Of a stretch of 64,000 bases of DNA, positions 18,678-26,540 are shown piece by piece (within the stretch, counting starts at the first letter, position 1; the number at the start of each line of letters is the position of its first letter). The stretch spans positions 62,001 to 126,000 of the forward strand of contig NZ_JAHBBJ010000002.1 in assembly GCF_019331675.1 (NCBI RefSeq). Reading direction: 5' to 3'. The position numbers and the translations under genes are program-made. The stretch comes from Bifidobacterium miconisargentati (lineage in GTDB: Bacteria > Actinomycetota > Actinomycetes > Actinomycetales > Bifidobacteriaceae). Under the pieces are notes generated by a model. That model was not told where the DNA came from. It worked only from the letters and a program-made list of their open reading frames with translations, and ran no database searches.

Positions 18678-20852
18678 TCACCAGATGCGCACGCGGGCGT
18701 CGGGGGCGAGCCACATGGCGTCGCCTTCGGTCACGCCGAACGCATCGTAGAAGAGATCCACGTTGCGGGCGATGCCGTTGGTGCGGAACTCGGCGGGGGA
18801 GTGCGGGTCGATCTGCAGGTACTGCTCGGCCAGCTCGTCGCGGTTCTTGGTACGCCAGATGGAGGCGTAGCTCAGGAAGAAGCGCTGCAGGCCGGTGAAG
18901 CCGTCCATCTCGGGGGCGGTGCCGAGCAGAGCCTTGATGGCGGCCGGGGAGCCGTCCTCGTCGCCGTTGCCGGTGATCGTGCCTGCTGCCTTGCCCAGCG
19001 CGAACGCATACGCCTTCAGGGCGATGTTCACGCCGCCCAGGTCGCCGATGTTCTCGCCGATGGTCAGCGCGCCGTTGACGTGCGGGGCTTTGTCCGGTTC
19101 GTCCGCGTACTTCTCGGCCAGCTGCTGCGGCACGAAGCCGTTGTATTGCTCGATGAGCGCCTTGGTGCGCTCCTCGAAGTTCTTGCGGTCCTCGTCCGTC
19201 CACCAGTTGTTGAGCTTGCCGTCGCCGTCGTACTGGGAGCCCTGGTCGTCGAAGCCGTGACCGATCTCATGGCCGATCACCGCGCCGATGCCGCCGTAGT
19301 TGGCCGCGTCCTCGGCCTCGGGATCGAAGAACGGGGGCTGCAGGATGGCAGCCGGGAACACGATGACGTTCATGCTCGGCTCGTAGTAGGCGTTCACGGT
19401 CTGCGGGTTCATCAGCCATTCGTCCTTGTCGGCCGGCTTGCCCACCTTGGCCAGCTGGTAGCCGGTCTCGTACAGGTTCGCGGCTTTGGCGTTCTCGGCG
19501 AGCAGGGCGTCCGCGGAGACGCTCAGTGCCGAGTAGTCGCGCCAGTGGTTGGTGTAGCCGATCTTCGGCGTGAACTTGGAGAGCTTCTCCAACGCCTTGG
19601 CGCGCGTGTCCGCACCGAGCCAGTCGGAGTTAGTGATGGAGACGCGGTAGGCGTCGATGAGGTTGGCCACCAGCTGCTCCATACATTGCTTCGCGCTTTC
19701 CGGGAAGTGACGGCGCACGTACTCGCGGCCCACGTCTTCGCCGCATACGCCGTTGACCAGGCTCACCGCGCGCTTCCAACGGTCACGCTGCTTCTTGGCA
19801 CCGGAGAGCACCTTGCCGAAGAAGTCGAAGTTGGTGGTGTCGAACGCACGCGACAGCATGCTCGCGGAGCCCACGATCATGTGCACGCGGGCCCACAGCT
19901 TGAGGTCCGCCAAGTCGGCCTGGTCCCAGAATGTATCGAGTCTGCTCAGGAAGCTCGGCTCGTGCACGATGGTGCGGGCGAAGACGGCCTTGAAATCGAT
20001 GGGTTGCGCCTTGGCGGCCTCGGTGGCGTCATAGGCGGACTGCCATGCCTCGATCCAGGAGTTCAGGTCGAAATGCTGCAGCGTGGATGTCAGATCGGCG
20101 AAATCGGTGGGATTGTAGGTCTTCACCGAGTCGCGCGTGGCCACGTTGTCCCAATGATTCGCGGCGATGCGGGTCTCCACATCCAGGAAGTGACGGGCCA
20201 TGGCCAGCGCCGCCTCGCTCGGCACCACGGCCGGGGCATCGGCGGTTTCGGTATCGGCGTCATCGGCGTCGTCGCCATCGGTTTCGGCGGCCGGCGCGTA
20301 CCCGGCGTTCACCAGCTGGGTGGCCACCATCGCCACGTACGCCTCGCGCACGGGGGCGTAGTGATCCTCGCGGTAGTAGGCCTCGTCCGGCAGCATCAGG
20401 CCGGACTGTTCGATATGGGTGATGTTGAGGTCCGGGTTGCCCGGGTCGCCGTAGATGGCCAGGCCGAACAGGTCCGGGCCGCCGGCGGGGTTGATGGTGC
20501 CGAGCACCCGGGTCAGGGCGGGCTTGTCGATGGCGGAGTCGATGAGGTCGAGTTCGTCTCGGATCGGGTCCAGTCCGGCGGCCTCGATGGCGTCGGTGTT
20601 GAGGAAGGAGCGGTAGAGGGCCTGCGACTTGGCGGCGGGGCAGTCCTCGTCCTCGAGGATTTCGCGCACCTGATTCTCGGCGTCCTCGGCGAGCTTGTCG
20701 AAGGAGCCGTAGCGCGAACGGTCATCCGGCAGGCGGTAGGTGTCGATCCAGGGGCCGTTGACATAGCGGAACAAGTCGTTGTTCGGCTTGATGGTGGAAG
20801 AGAACGAGGACGGGTCGATGCCCGACTTCAGCGTTTCGGTTTCGTTGGTCAT
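18678..20852 (-). CDS. pepO: M13 family zinc metallopeptidase (PepO/neprilysin-like)
   Basis: Endopeptidase of oligopeptides. The 724-residue length is typical. The zinc site is HEIGH near residue 525 in VIGHEIGHGFDDQG, with the third ligand Glu in GENIGDLGG about 60 residues later. The NAYYEPSMNVIVFPAAILQPPFF segment (written in two halves in the family pattern) and the C-terminal PAEFRTNGIARN match M13 enzymes. No signal peptide or membrane anchor is visible, so it is probably cytoplasmic. An acidic insertion (DGDDADDADTE) lies near 195. The ATG has no Shine-Dalgarno. TAGGCT 6 nt upstream suggests a leaderless mRNA. Confidence 0.94.
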   Translation of the reverse strand: MTNETETLKSGIDPSSFSSTIKPNNDLFRYVNGPWIDTYRLPDDRSRYGSFDKLAEDAENQVREILEDEDCPAAKSQALYRSFLNTDAIEAAGLDPIRDELDLIDSAIDKPALTRVLGTINPAGGPDLFGLAIYGDPGNPDLNITHIEQSGLMLPDEAYYREDHYAPVREAYVAMVATQLVNAGYAPAAETDGDDADDADTETADAPAVVPSEAALAMARHFLDVETRIAANHWDNVATRDSVKTYNPTDFADLTSTLQHFDLNSWIEAWQSAYDATEAAKAQPIDFKAVFARTIVHEPSFLSRLDTFWDQADLADLKLWARVHMIVGSASMLSRAFDTTNFDFFGKVLSGAKKQRDRWKRAVSLVNGVCGEDVGREYVRRHFPESAKQCMEQLVANLIDAYRVSITNSDWLGADTRAKALEKLSKFTPKIGYTNHWRDYSALSVSADALLAENAKAANLYETGYQLAKVGKPADKDEWLMNPQTVNAYYEPSMNVIVFPAAILQPPFFDPEAEDAANYGGIGAVIGHEIGHGFDDQGSQYDGDGKLNNWWTDEDRKNFEERTKALIEQYNGFVPQQLAEKYADEPDKAPHVNGALTIGENIGDLGGVNIALKAYAFALGKAAGTITGNGDEDGSPAAIKALLGTAPEMDGFTGLQRFFLSYASIWRTKNRDELAEQYLQIDPHSPAEFRTNGIARNVDLFYDAFGVTEGDAMWLAPDARVRIW

Positions 20853-20864
20853 GCCCCCAGCCTA
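20850..20864 (-). promoter_or_regulatory. -10 hexamer for a leaderless pepO transcript
   Basis: On the minus strand TAGGCT (20864-20859) is followed by 6 nt and the ATG (20852). The same hexamer occurs upstream of map and vsr. Confidence 0.45.
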
Positions 20865-20937
20865 ATCGGCGTGGGGGAGAAGCGCCGGCTGTCGTCTTGG
20901 CTGTGGGCTGATTGCCTGTGACGGGCATGGCTATTAC

Positions 20938-20987
20938 TAGACAGTCTGCCTAGTTCTGCTCATAGTATGAATTAGGCAGACTGTCTA
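20938..20987. promoter_or_regulatory. twin palindromic operator-like sites (TetR-type appearance)
   Basis: TAGACAGTCTGCCTA at 20938-20952 and its exact reverse complement at 20973-20987 are separated by 20 bp. Each 15-mer is itself nearly palindromic (TAGACAG-T-CTGCCTA, one mismatch). The centres are 35 bp apart. The AT-rich spacer contains TAGTATGAAT, and TAAAAT follows the second site, so the pair straddles the presumed promoter of the DUF308 gene. No regulator gene is adjacent. Confidence 0.65.
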
Positions 20988-21022
20988 AAATGTGGGATGA
21001 ACCGTGTATGTAAGGAGTCATA

Positions 21023-21985
21023 ATGAGCGACCCGAACAACAGCCAGAACCCGTTCGATCCGCAAGGCCAGAGCCAGCAAGACCAGAACGGTGCGCAGTAC
21101 CAGCCGAACCAGCAGCCGCAGTACGGTGCGTACGACAGCAACCACGGCGGTCAGTATCCGCCGCAGCAGGGTGGCGGGCAGTCTGGCCAGGGCGGCCTGC
21201 AGGATGGTCCGCAGTCGCAGCAGGGTTATGGCCAGCCCTATTACGGGCCGTACGCCACCAATCCGAACGGCCAGCAGTACGGACAGTACGGTCAGCCGTA
21301 TGGATACGGACGACCGTACGGCGCGTACGGCCAGAACCAACCGAACCAGAACGGCCAGGACAATCAGGGCCGGAATCCGTTCGGTGTGCAACCCGGCTGG
21401 TATGCCGGCAATTTCAACCCGTTCCGCCTCATCGAGGAATGGCTGCCGCAGAAGGCCAAGACCACCATCCGTGTGGTGTACGGCGTGGTGGGCGTGGCCG
21501 CGGTCGCGCTGGGCTTGGCGCTGTTGCTCGTGCCGTCCAAGACGCTGGCCCTGGCCGCGCTGCTGCTTGGCGTCTACTTCGTGATCTCCGGTGTGGTGCG
21601 CATCGTCAGCGCCCTGGTCGAGCCCGGACTGCCCGGCGGCTGGCGCGTGCTGGACGTGCTGGTGGGCATTCTGCTCACCTTCGGCGGCGTGGTGGTCGTG
21701 CGCAACTACGGCCTGACCGGACAGACCTTGGCCCTACTCATCACCCTCATGGTGGGCTTCGGCTGGATTATGGAGGGCGTGATGGCACTGGTGGAATCCT
21801 GGCGCATCCCGCACTCCGGATGGGCCGTGGCCTACGCGATCATCTCCATCATCGCCGGATTCGTGGTGCTGATGAGCCCGTTGAGCTCCACCGTGTTCAT
21901 GGTGATCTTCGGCGGCTGCGCCATGGTGGTCATGGGCATCACCGCCGTGATCCGCGCGTTCACTTTCGGCAAGCCGCGCAAGTAG
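21023..21985 (+). CDS. DUF308 (HdeD-like) membrane protein with Gln/Gly/Tyr-rich N-terminus
   Basis: Function unknown. Residues 1-120 are low complexity, with many Gln, Asn, Gly, Tyr and Pro residues (GYGQPYYG and QYGQYGQPYGYG-type segments). Residues about 150-315 form six hydrophobic helices in three pairs, typical of DUF308/HdeD proteins, which are linked to acid or membrane stress in other bacteria. The 320-residue protein ends with a basic GKPRK. AAGGAG 5 nt before the ATG supports the start. Twin operator-like palindromes lie 36-85 bp upstream. The map gene starts 31 bp downstream but appears to have its own leaderless start. Confidence 0.85.
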   Translation: MSDPNNSQNPFDPQGQSQQDQNGAQYQPNQQPQYGAYDSNHGGQYPPQQGGGQSGQGGLQDGPQSQQGYGQPYYGPYATNPNGQQYGQYGQPYGYGRPYGAYGQNQPNQNGQDNQGRNPFGVQPGWYAGNFNPFRLIEEWLPQKAKTTIRVVYGVVGVAAVALGLALLLVPSKTLALAALLLGVYFVISGVVRIVSALVEPGLPGGWRVLDVLVGILLTFGGVVVVRNYGLTGQTLALLITLMVGFGWIMEGVMALVESWRIPHSGWAVAYAIISIIAGFVVLMSPLSSTVFMVIFGGCAMVVMGITAVIRAFTFGKPRK

Positions 21986-22003
21986 CAAGTAGGGCGGCCT
22001 GAG

Positions 22004-22019
22004 TAGGCTGGCAGGCATG
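22004..22019 (+). promoter_or_regulatory. -10 hexamer for a leaderless map transcript
   Basis: TAGGCT (22004-22009) is followed by 7 nt and the ATG at 22017. There is no Shine-Dalgarno. Confidence 0.4.
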
Positions 22020-22799
22020 ATCGAACTGAAGACCCCTCGTGAAATCGAGGAAATGAAGCCTGCCGGCCGCTTCGTCGCCGGAATCCTCAAGGAACTGCAG
22101 GAGACCACCAAGGTGGGCACCAACCTGCTGGAGATCGACGAATTCGTCCACAAGAAGATCGTGGACCGCAAGGGCGCCGAATCCTGCTACGTGGACTACG
22201 CCCCGGACTTCGGCACCGGCCCGTTCGCCCACTACATCTGCACTTCCGTGAACGACGCGGTGCTCCACGGCATCCCGTACGACTACAGCCTCAAGGACGG
22301 TGATTTGGTCTCCCTGGACCTCGCCATCTCCGTGGACGGCTGGGTCGCCGATTCCGCTGTGAGCTTCGTGGTGGGCAAGGATCCCGACCCCGAGGACCTG
22401 CGCCTCATCAAGTGCACCGAGGAGGCGCTCGCCGCCGCCATCGACGTGGCCAAGCCCGGCAACCGCCTCGGCGACATCTCCAACACCATCGGCGACATCG
22501 CGCGCGAATACGGATACCCGATCAACCTCGAGTTCGGCGGCCACGGCGTGGGCCACATCATGCACGGCGACCCGCACGTGCCGAACGACGGCCGCGTCCA
22601 CCACGGCTACAAGCTGCGCGAGGGCCTGGTCATCGCCATCGAACCGTGGTTCCTCAAGACCACGGACGAGATCTACCAGGACCAGAAGGACGGCTGGACC
22701 CTGCGCTCCTCCGACGGATCGCGCGGCGCCCACTCCGAGCACACCATCGCCATCACGGAGAACGGCCCGATCATCTTCACCGACCGCACCAACCTGTGA
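22017..22799 (+). CDS. map: methionine aminopeptidase, type I
   Basis: Removes the N-terminal Met from nascent proteins and needs two divalent metals. The 260-residue protein has the pita-bread fold markers: MKPAGRFVA near the start, SVNDAVLHGIP (active-site His), GDLVSLDLAISVDGWVADSA (metal Asp pair), EFGGHGVGHIMH, VIAIEPW and the C-terminal HSEHTIAIT with the metal Glu. It lacks the N-terminal SH3-binding extension of some actinobacterial MetAP1c proteins. It is followed by a terminator and gltA. Confidence 0.95.
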   Translation: MIELKTPREIEEMKPAGRFVAGILKELQETTKVGTNLLEIDEFVHKKIVDRKGAESCYVDYAPDFGTGPFAHYICTSVNDAVLHGIPYDYSLKDGDLVSLDLAISVDGWVADSAVSFVVGKDPDPEDLRLIKCTEEALAAAIDVAKPGNRLGDISNTIGDIAREYGYPINLEFGGHGVGHIMHGDPHVPNDGRVHHGYKLREGLVIAIEPWFLKTTDEIYQDQKDGWTLRSSDGSRGAHSEHTIAITENGPIIFTDRTNL

Positions 22800-22835
22800 T
22801 CGTCGCTGGCTTGAAATCCGGCAAAGCGAACTGAG

Positions 22836-22868
22836 GGGAGCTTCTGCACCAGGCAGGGGCTCCCTTTT
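22836..22868 (+). terminator. rho-independent terminator after map
   Basis: GGGAGC (22836-22841) and GCTCCC (22859-22864) form a stem around a GC-containing loop, followed by TTTT. Confidence 0.65.
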
Positions 22869-22920
22869 GTTATGCCCGCGGTGCCGTGCGCCGTCGCCCG
22901 GCCGTTTTTGAGACGCCGGC

Positions 22921-22948
22921 TTGCACCGAAACACGCATGCCATATAGT
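22921..22948 (+). promoter_or_regulatory. sigma-A-type promoter of gltA
   Basis: A -35 TTGCAC (22921-22926), a 16-bp spacer and a -10 TATAGT (22943-22948) precede the gltA start by about 75 bp. This is the best-matched promoter in the window. Confidence 0.7.
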
Positions 22949-23021
22949 GAGCCATACTTTTGAGCTTTGAGCCGAACGGCCCGTTCCGTCGGCATCGGCC
23001 CGTTGATGAGGGAGCACAAGT

Positions 23022-24314
23022 ATGGCAACAGCCCAGCTGAATGTGGATGACAGCAAATACACCCTGCCGGTGGTCAAGGCCACCGCGGGGGCGGACGGCA
23101 TCGTCGTCTCCAAGCTGCGTAACGACGGCTGGGTCACGCTCGATCCCGGCTTCCTGACCACCGCGCAGTGCGAGTCGAAGATCACGTTCATCGACGGCAA
23201 GCATTCCATCCTGCGCTACCGTGGCTACCCCATCGAGCAGCTGTGCGACCAGTCCGACTTCCTCGAGGTGGCGTGGCTGCTGCGCCACGGCGAGCTGCCG
23301 AGCAAGGAGCAGTACGAGAAGTTCGTCTCCGCCATCAACCACCGCACCATGGTGGGTGAGGACTTCCGTACGTTCATGGGCTCCTTCCCGCGCACCGCGC
23401 ACCCGATGAGCGTGCTTGCCTCCGCCATCAACGCGCTGGCCACGTTCTATCCGGACACCACGGACATCACCGATTCCGACCAGCTGGACGAGGCCGCGGT
23501 GATCATCATGGCCAAGGTGCGCACCATCGTCTCCTACATCTTCCGCCGGCGCCGCGATGAGCCGATGCTCTACCCCGATTACGCGCGCGGCTACGTGGAC
23601 GACTTCCTGCGCATGTGTTTCGCTGTGCCGTACGAGCCGTTCGAATCCGACCCGCTGTACGTGCACGCCCTCGGCCGACTGCTCATCATCCATGCCGACC
23701 ATGAGCAGAACTGCTCGACCTCCGTGGTGCGCATCGCCGGTTCGGCCCACGCCAACCTGTATTCCGCGGTGGCCGCCGGCGTGAACGCCCTGTCCGGCCC
23801 GCTGCATGGCGGTGCGAACGAGGCCGTGTTGCGGCAGTTGAAGGCGATTCGCGATTCCGGCAAGTCCGTGAGCGAGTTCGTGGCCGATGCCAAGGCGAAC
23901 GGGCAGAAGATCTCCGGTCTGGGACACCGCGTGTACAAGTCCTACGACCCGCGTGCGGCCATCGCCAAGCAGTATCTGGAGAAGATCATGGAGCGCGAGG
24001 ACACGTCCAAGCTGCCCGCCGACGAGCGCGCACTGTTCGATGTGGCCACCGAGCTGGAAGACATTGCCCTGCACGACGAGTACTTCGTCTCGCGTAATCT
24101 TTACCCGAACGTGGACTTCTACACGGGCCTGATCTACCGCGCCATCGGATTCGACCCGGCCATGTTCACCACGCTGTTCGCGCTGGGCCGCATCCCCGGC
24201 TGGATCGCCCAGTACCGCGAGATGCTGGCCGACCCGAACACCAAGATCGGCCGCCCGCGCCAGGTGTACACCGGTCCGGTGAAGCGCGACTACGTGCCGC
24301 TGGAGGAGCGGTAG
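23022..24314 (+). CDS. gltA: citrate synthase
   Basis: Condenses oxaloacetate and acetyl-CoA to citrate. In anaerobes of this kind the reaction presumably feeds 2-oxoglutarate and glutamate synthesis, since a full TCA cycle is not expected. The 430-residue protein is a type II-like enzyme. Catalytic His segments are ADHEQNCST and GPLHGGANEAVLRQL, with GLGHRVYKSYDPRA and the active-site Asp in NVDFYTGLIYRAIGF. GAGGGAG about 7 nt upstream of ATG supports the start. It is monocistronic, with its own promoter and terminator. Confidence 0.95.
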   Translation: MATAQLNVDDSKYTLPVVKATAGADGIVVSKLRNDGWVTLDPGFLTTAQCESKITFIDGKHSILRYRGYPIEQLCDQSDFLEVAWLLRHGELPSKEQYEKFVSAINHRTMVGEDFRTFMGSFPRTAHPMSVLASAINALATFYPDTTDITDSDQLDEAAVIIMAKVRTIVSYIFRRRRDEPMLYPDYARGYVDDFLRMCFAVPYEPFESDPLYVHALGRLLIIHADHEQNCSTSVVRIAGSAHANLYSAVAAGVNALSGPLHGGANEAVLRQLKAIRDSGKSVSEFVADAKANGQKISGLGHRVYKSYDPRAAIAKQYLEKIMEREDTSKLPADERALFDVATELEDIALHDEYFVSRNLYPNVDFYTGLIYRAIGFDPAMFTTLFALGRIPGWIAQYREMLADPNTKIGRPRQVYTGPVKRDYVPLEER

Positions 24315-24340
24315 GCTTCCGTTTTCGGTATGTCTTTCGA

Positions 24341-24373
24341 GGCCGATGCGTGATTCTGCGCGTCGGCCTTTTT
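24341..24373 (+). terminator. rho-independent terminator of gltA
   Basis: A 10-bp stem, GGCCGATGCG and CGCGTCGGCC with one G-T pair, has an 8-nt loop and is followed by TTTTT. Confidence 0.9.
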
Positions 24374-24779
24374 CGTTGTTTGTTTGGCGCCGTGGTAGGG
24401 GCGTTGCTCTGGAGATTGTTGGTTTTCGTGGCTTCTTTAGGGTTTTGTGCGGTGTTCTTTCATTTGACTCGGGGTTTCGTGATGAGTAGCGGTGAGGTTG
24501 TACAGGATTTGTTGATATGACATGGCTTTTCGGCGGATTTCACGGGCTGAATCCGCACGGCGTCCGCATGCAAGTTCATTGGTGGTCGCATGCCGGATGG
24601 GCTTGTGTCTCCGGTTCCGGAAGGCCCTCGGCAAAAGTGGTTTGCGTTCTTTCAGCATGGAAACAGATGCTTTTCGGATTTTGATGGGCTGCCGGAAGGT
24701 GTTTCGCGGCCGTTTGCATCCGGGAAAAACATGTGGTTTTGGACTGAAAGGACTGCTGAAGCGGATGTTTGCGATTGCT
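24374..24779. other. gene-poor intergenic stretch before the 63-bp repeats
   Basis: This part of the 909-bp gltA-dapD gap is visibly less GC-rich than its surroundings. A minus-strand reading frame of 174 codons (24437-24961) runs through it and the repeats. It has a His/Arg/Pro-rich composition, no Shine-Dalgarno and no recognisable domain, so it is more likely chance than a gene. Confidence 0.5.
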
Positions 24780-24950
24780 TGGTGATAGAAGGCGGGTCTT
24801 TCTGACGTCAAACGGCCGTTGAACGGACGATTTACGATCGTTTGGTGATAGAAGAAAGATGCTTCTAGCATCAAACGATCGTTGGGCGGGCAATTTGCGA
24901 TTGCTTGGTGATAGAAAGCATGCTCTTCTGGCCTCAAACAATCGCTGAAA
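24768..24950. repeat. three imperfect 63-bp tandem repeats, each a potential hairpin
   Basis: The landmark GGTGATAGAA recurs at 24781, 24844 and 24907, an exact 63-bp period. In the middle unit ACGATCGTTTGGTGATAGAAG pairs with a 3' arm that ends CAAACGATCGT, giving about 21 paired positions with few mismatches. Units 1 and 3 have the same left arm but altered right arms. No Cas gene or spacer logic is present. Confidence 0.8.
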
Positions 24951-24977
24951 CAGGCATTCATTGAGAATGAATGCCTG
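24951..24977. repeat. perfect 12-bp hairpin after the 63-bp repeats
   Basis: CAGGCATTCATT and AATGAATGCCTG are separated by GAG. The following plus-strand sequence is GC-rich, so it is not a plus-strand terminator. On the minus strand only TTTC follows. From here to 25161 no gene is seen. Confidence 0.7.
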
Positions 24978-25161
24978 CGGGGCGGGGCTGGCTGTTTCTG
25001 CCATAGTCGCGCGCAAAGAGTATCGGAAACGAGTTGAATCTGATGGATGTGGCTAGGAGCTTCTGAATCAATATGAGAGCTGCGATATGAACGGAGTTGC
25101 GATTCCCGTGTGTTAGAGCGGTTTCAGAGACCGGCCTCGATTTCCGCGCCGAAACGCAAAA

Positions 25162-25185
25162 CGGAGAGTCCCATGGGACTCTCCG
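25162..25185 (-). terminator. terminator of dapD
   Basis: The sequence is a 24-bp perfect palindrome (CGGAGAGTCCCA and its complement). Read on the minus strand it is followed by TTTTG, as expected downstream of dapD. Confidence 0.75.
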
Positions 25186-25223
25186 CAGATGTAAGCCGCA
25201 CGGCTCATTATGAGTCGATGGAA

Positions 25224-26243
25224 TCAGTTCTTGTGCAGCTTCTCGTTGAGCTCGATGCCGATCTTGCGGTAGCGGGCCTCGATGCGGCCGTTGACCGAGT
25301 TGCGGATGAACAGGATGTTGTTCTTGCCGGACAGTTCGGCGCCCTTGACCACTTCGAGCGGTTCGCCGGCAGCGGCCTTGGCCTTGTCCCAGATGGTGAT
25401 CTTGGTACCGGCGGTGATGTACAGGCCGGCCTCGACGGTGCAGTTGTCGCCCAGGGAGATGCCGATGCCGGCGTTGGCGCCGAGCAGGGAGTGCTCGCCG
25501 ATGGAGTTGCGCAGCTTGCCGCCGCCGGACAGGGTGCCCATGATGGAGGCGCCGCCGCCGATGTCGGAGCCGTTGCCGACCACCACGCCCTGCGAGACGC
25601 GGCCCTCGACCATGGAGACGCCCAGCGTGCCGGCGTTGAAGTTCACGAAGCCGGCGTGCATCACAGTGGTGCCCTCGGACAGGTAGGCGCCCAGACGTAC
25701 GCGGTCGGCGTCGCCGATGCGCACGCCGGTGGGCACCACGTAGTCGATCATGCGCGGGAACTTGTCCACGCCGAACACGTTCACGGTGGCGGCGGGGGCC
25801 GCGGCCGGCAGACCCACCTGGGTGGCGAAGGCCTGGGCGGCGTCCGTGGCGGCGCGCTCCACATCGGCCTTGCGCAGCGTGAAGTCCTCCACGGCGAACG
25901 GACCGTAATTGGTCCAGACCACATTGTTGAGCTGGGCGAAGATGCCGTCCAGGTTCAGGGTGTTCGGCTTGGCCAGACGCATGCTCAGCAGGTGGAGCTT
26001 CAGATAGGCCTCGGCGGCGCTGGCGATCGGCTCGTCCAGCTGGCTGACGGTGAACACCGGGACGCGACGGACACCGCGGGCGTCCGCCTCCTCGGTGACC
26101 AGGGTGCCGAAGTCGTGGTTCGGGCGGTCGGCCTCGGCGGGTGCCGGGCCCAGAGTCAGTTCGGGGTACCAGACGTCCAGGGTGTTGCCGGCCGCGTCGA
26201 TGCTGGCCAGGCCCCAGCCCCATGCGGTACGTGCTTCGCTCAT
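25224..26243 (-). CDS. dapD: 2,3,4,5-tetrahydropyridine-2,6-dicarboxylate N-succinyltransferase
   Basis: Succinyl-CoA-dependent step of the lysine/diaminopimelate pathway, which also feeds peptidoglycan. The 339-residue protein is the actinobacterial DapD type. An N-terminal domain ends near 160, and a left-handed beta-helix follows with [21 protein letters not shown] (in family order), [29 protein letters not shown] and [22 protein letters not shown] 6 nt upstream of the ATG supports the start. It is monocistronic with a palindromic terminator. The 257 bp upstream contain a CGGTAAA-AA-TTTACCG palindrome discussed separately. Confidence 0.95.
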   Translation of the reverse strand: MSEARTAWGWGLASIDAAGNTLDVWYPELTLGPAPAEADRPNHDFGTLVTEEADARGVRRVPVFTVSQLDEPIASAAEAYLKLHLLSMRLAKPNTLNLDGIFAQLNNVVWTNYGPFAVEDFTLRKADVERAATDAAQAFATQVGLPAAAPAATVNVFGVDKFPRMIDYVVPTGVRIGDADRVRLGAYLSEGTTVMHAGFVNFNAGTLGVSMVEGRVSQGVVVGNGSDIGGGASIMGTLSGGGKLRNSIGEHSLLGANAGIGISLGDNCTVEAGLYITAGTKITIWDKAKAAAGEPLEVVKGAELSGKNNILFIRNSVNGRIEARYRKIGIELNEKLHKN

Positions 26244-26367
26244 ACTTGCTCCTTTTATTCATTGGCGATGATCGAGGTTTCCGATGGTTTCCACCATAGC
26301 CGTAAGACGGTCTGACTGAGCGTCGATTGCTCAGAAATGCTTGAGAATGGCTTGTTTTCGTGAGGTT

Positions 26368-26413
26368 CGGTAAAAATTTACCGCCTTCGAAAACCTGTGC
26401 GATGATGACGGGA
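26368..26413. promoter_or_regulatory. palindrome plus extended motif shared with the xseA-nrdD gap
   Basis: CGGTAAAAATTTACCG at 26368-26383 is a 7-bp inverted repeat with a 2-nt centre. The following 30 bp up to TGCGATGATGA at 26398-26408 match the sequence at 43382-43420 closely. The region lies upstream of dapD. Confidence 0.5.
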
Positions 26414-26493
26414 CGATGTTGCTGGCAGTTCCGGCAAAGGATTGCCGTTATTGGTTGGGAGGCGATGATGATGCCGATGATAGTTGCGCGTGA

Positions 26494-26540
26494 CTACCCC
26501 TCAGTCGGCTTCGCCGCCAGCTCCTCTGATAAGAGGAGCC
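26494..26540. repeat. GGCTCCCC-family repeat overlapping the end of the WYL gene
   Basis: The inverted-orientation copy starts CTACCCCTCAG and ends GAGGAGCC. It supplies the last codons and the stop codon of the WYL regulator gene. Confidence 0.7.

Noticed and set aside
24437-24961. Minus-strand 174-codon ORF over the 63-bp repeats
   Set aside because: No ribosome site, His/Arg/Pro-rich composition and no recognisable domain. It was kept only as part of the repeat finding because the period is a multiple of three.
24768-24977. CRISPR array
   Set aside because: Three tandem imperfect units without unique spacers of constant length, hairpins that differ between units, and no cas genes.
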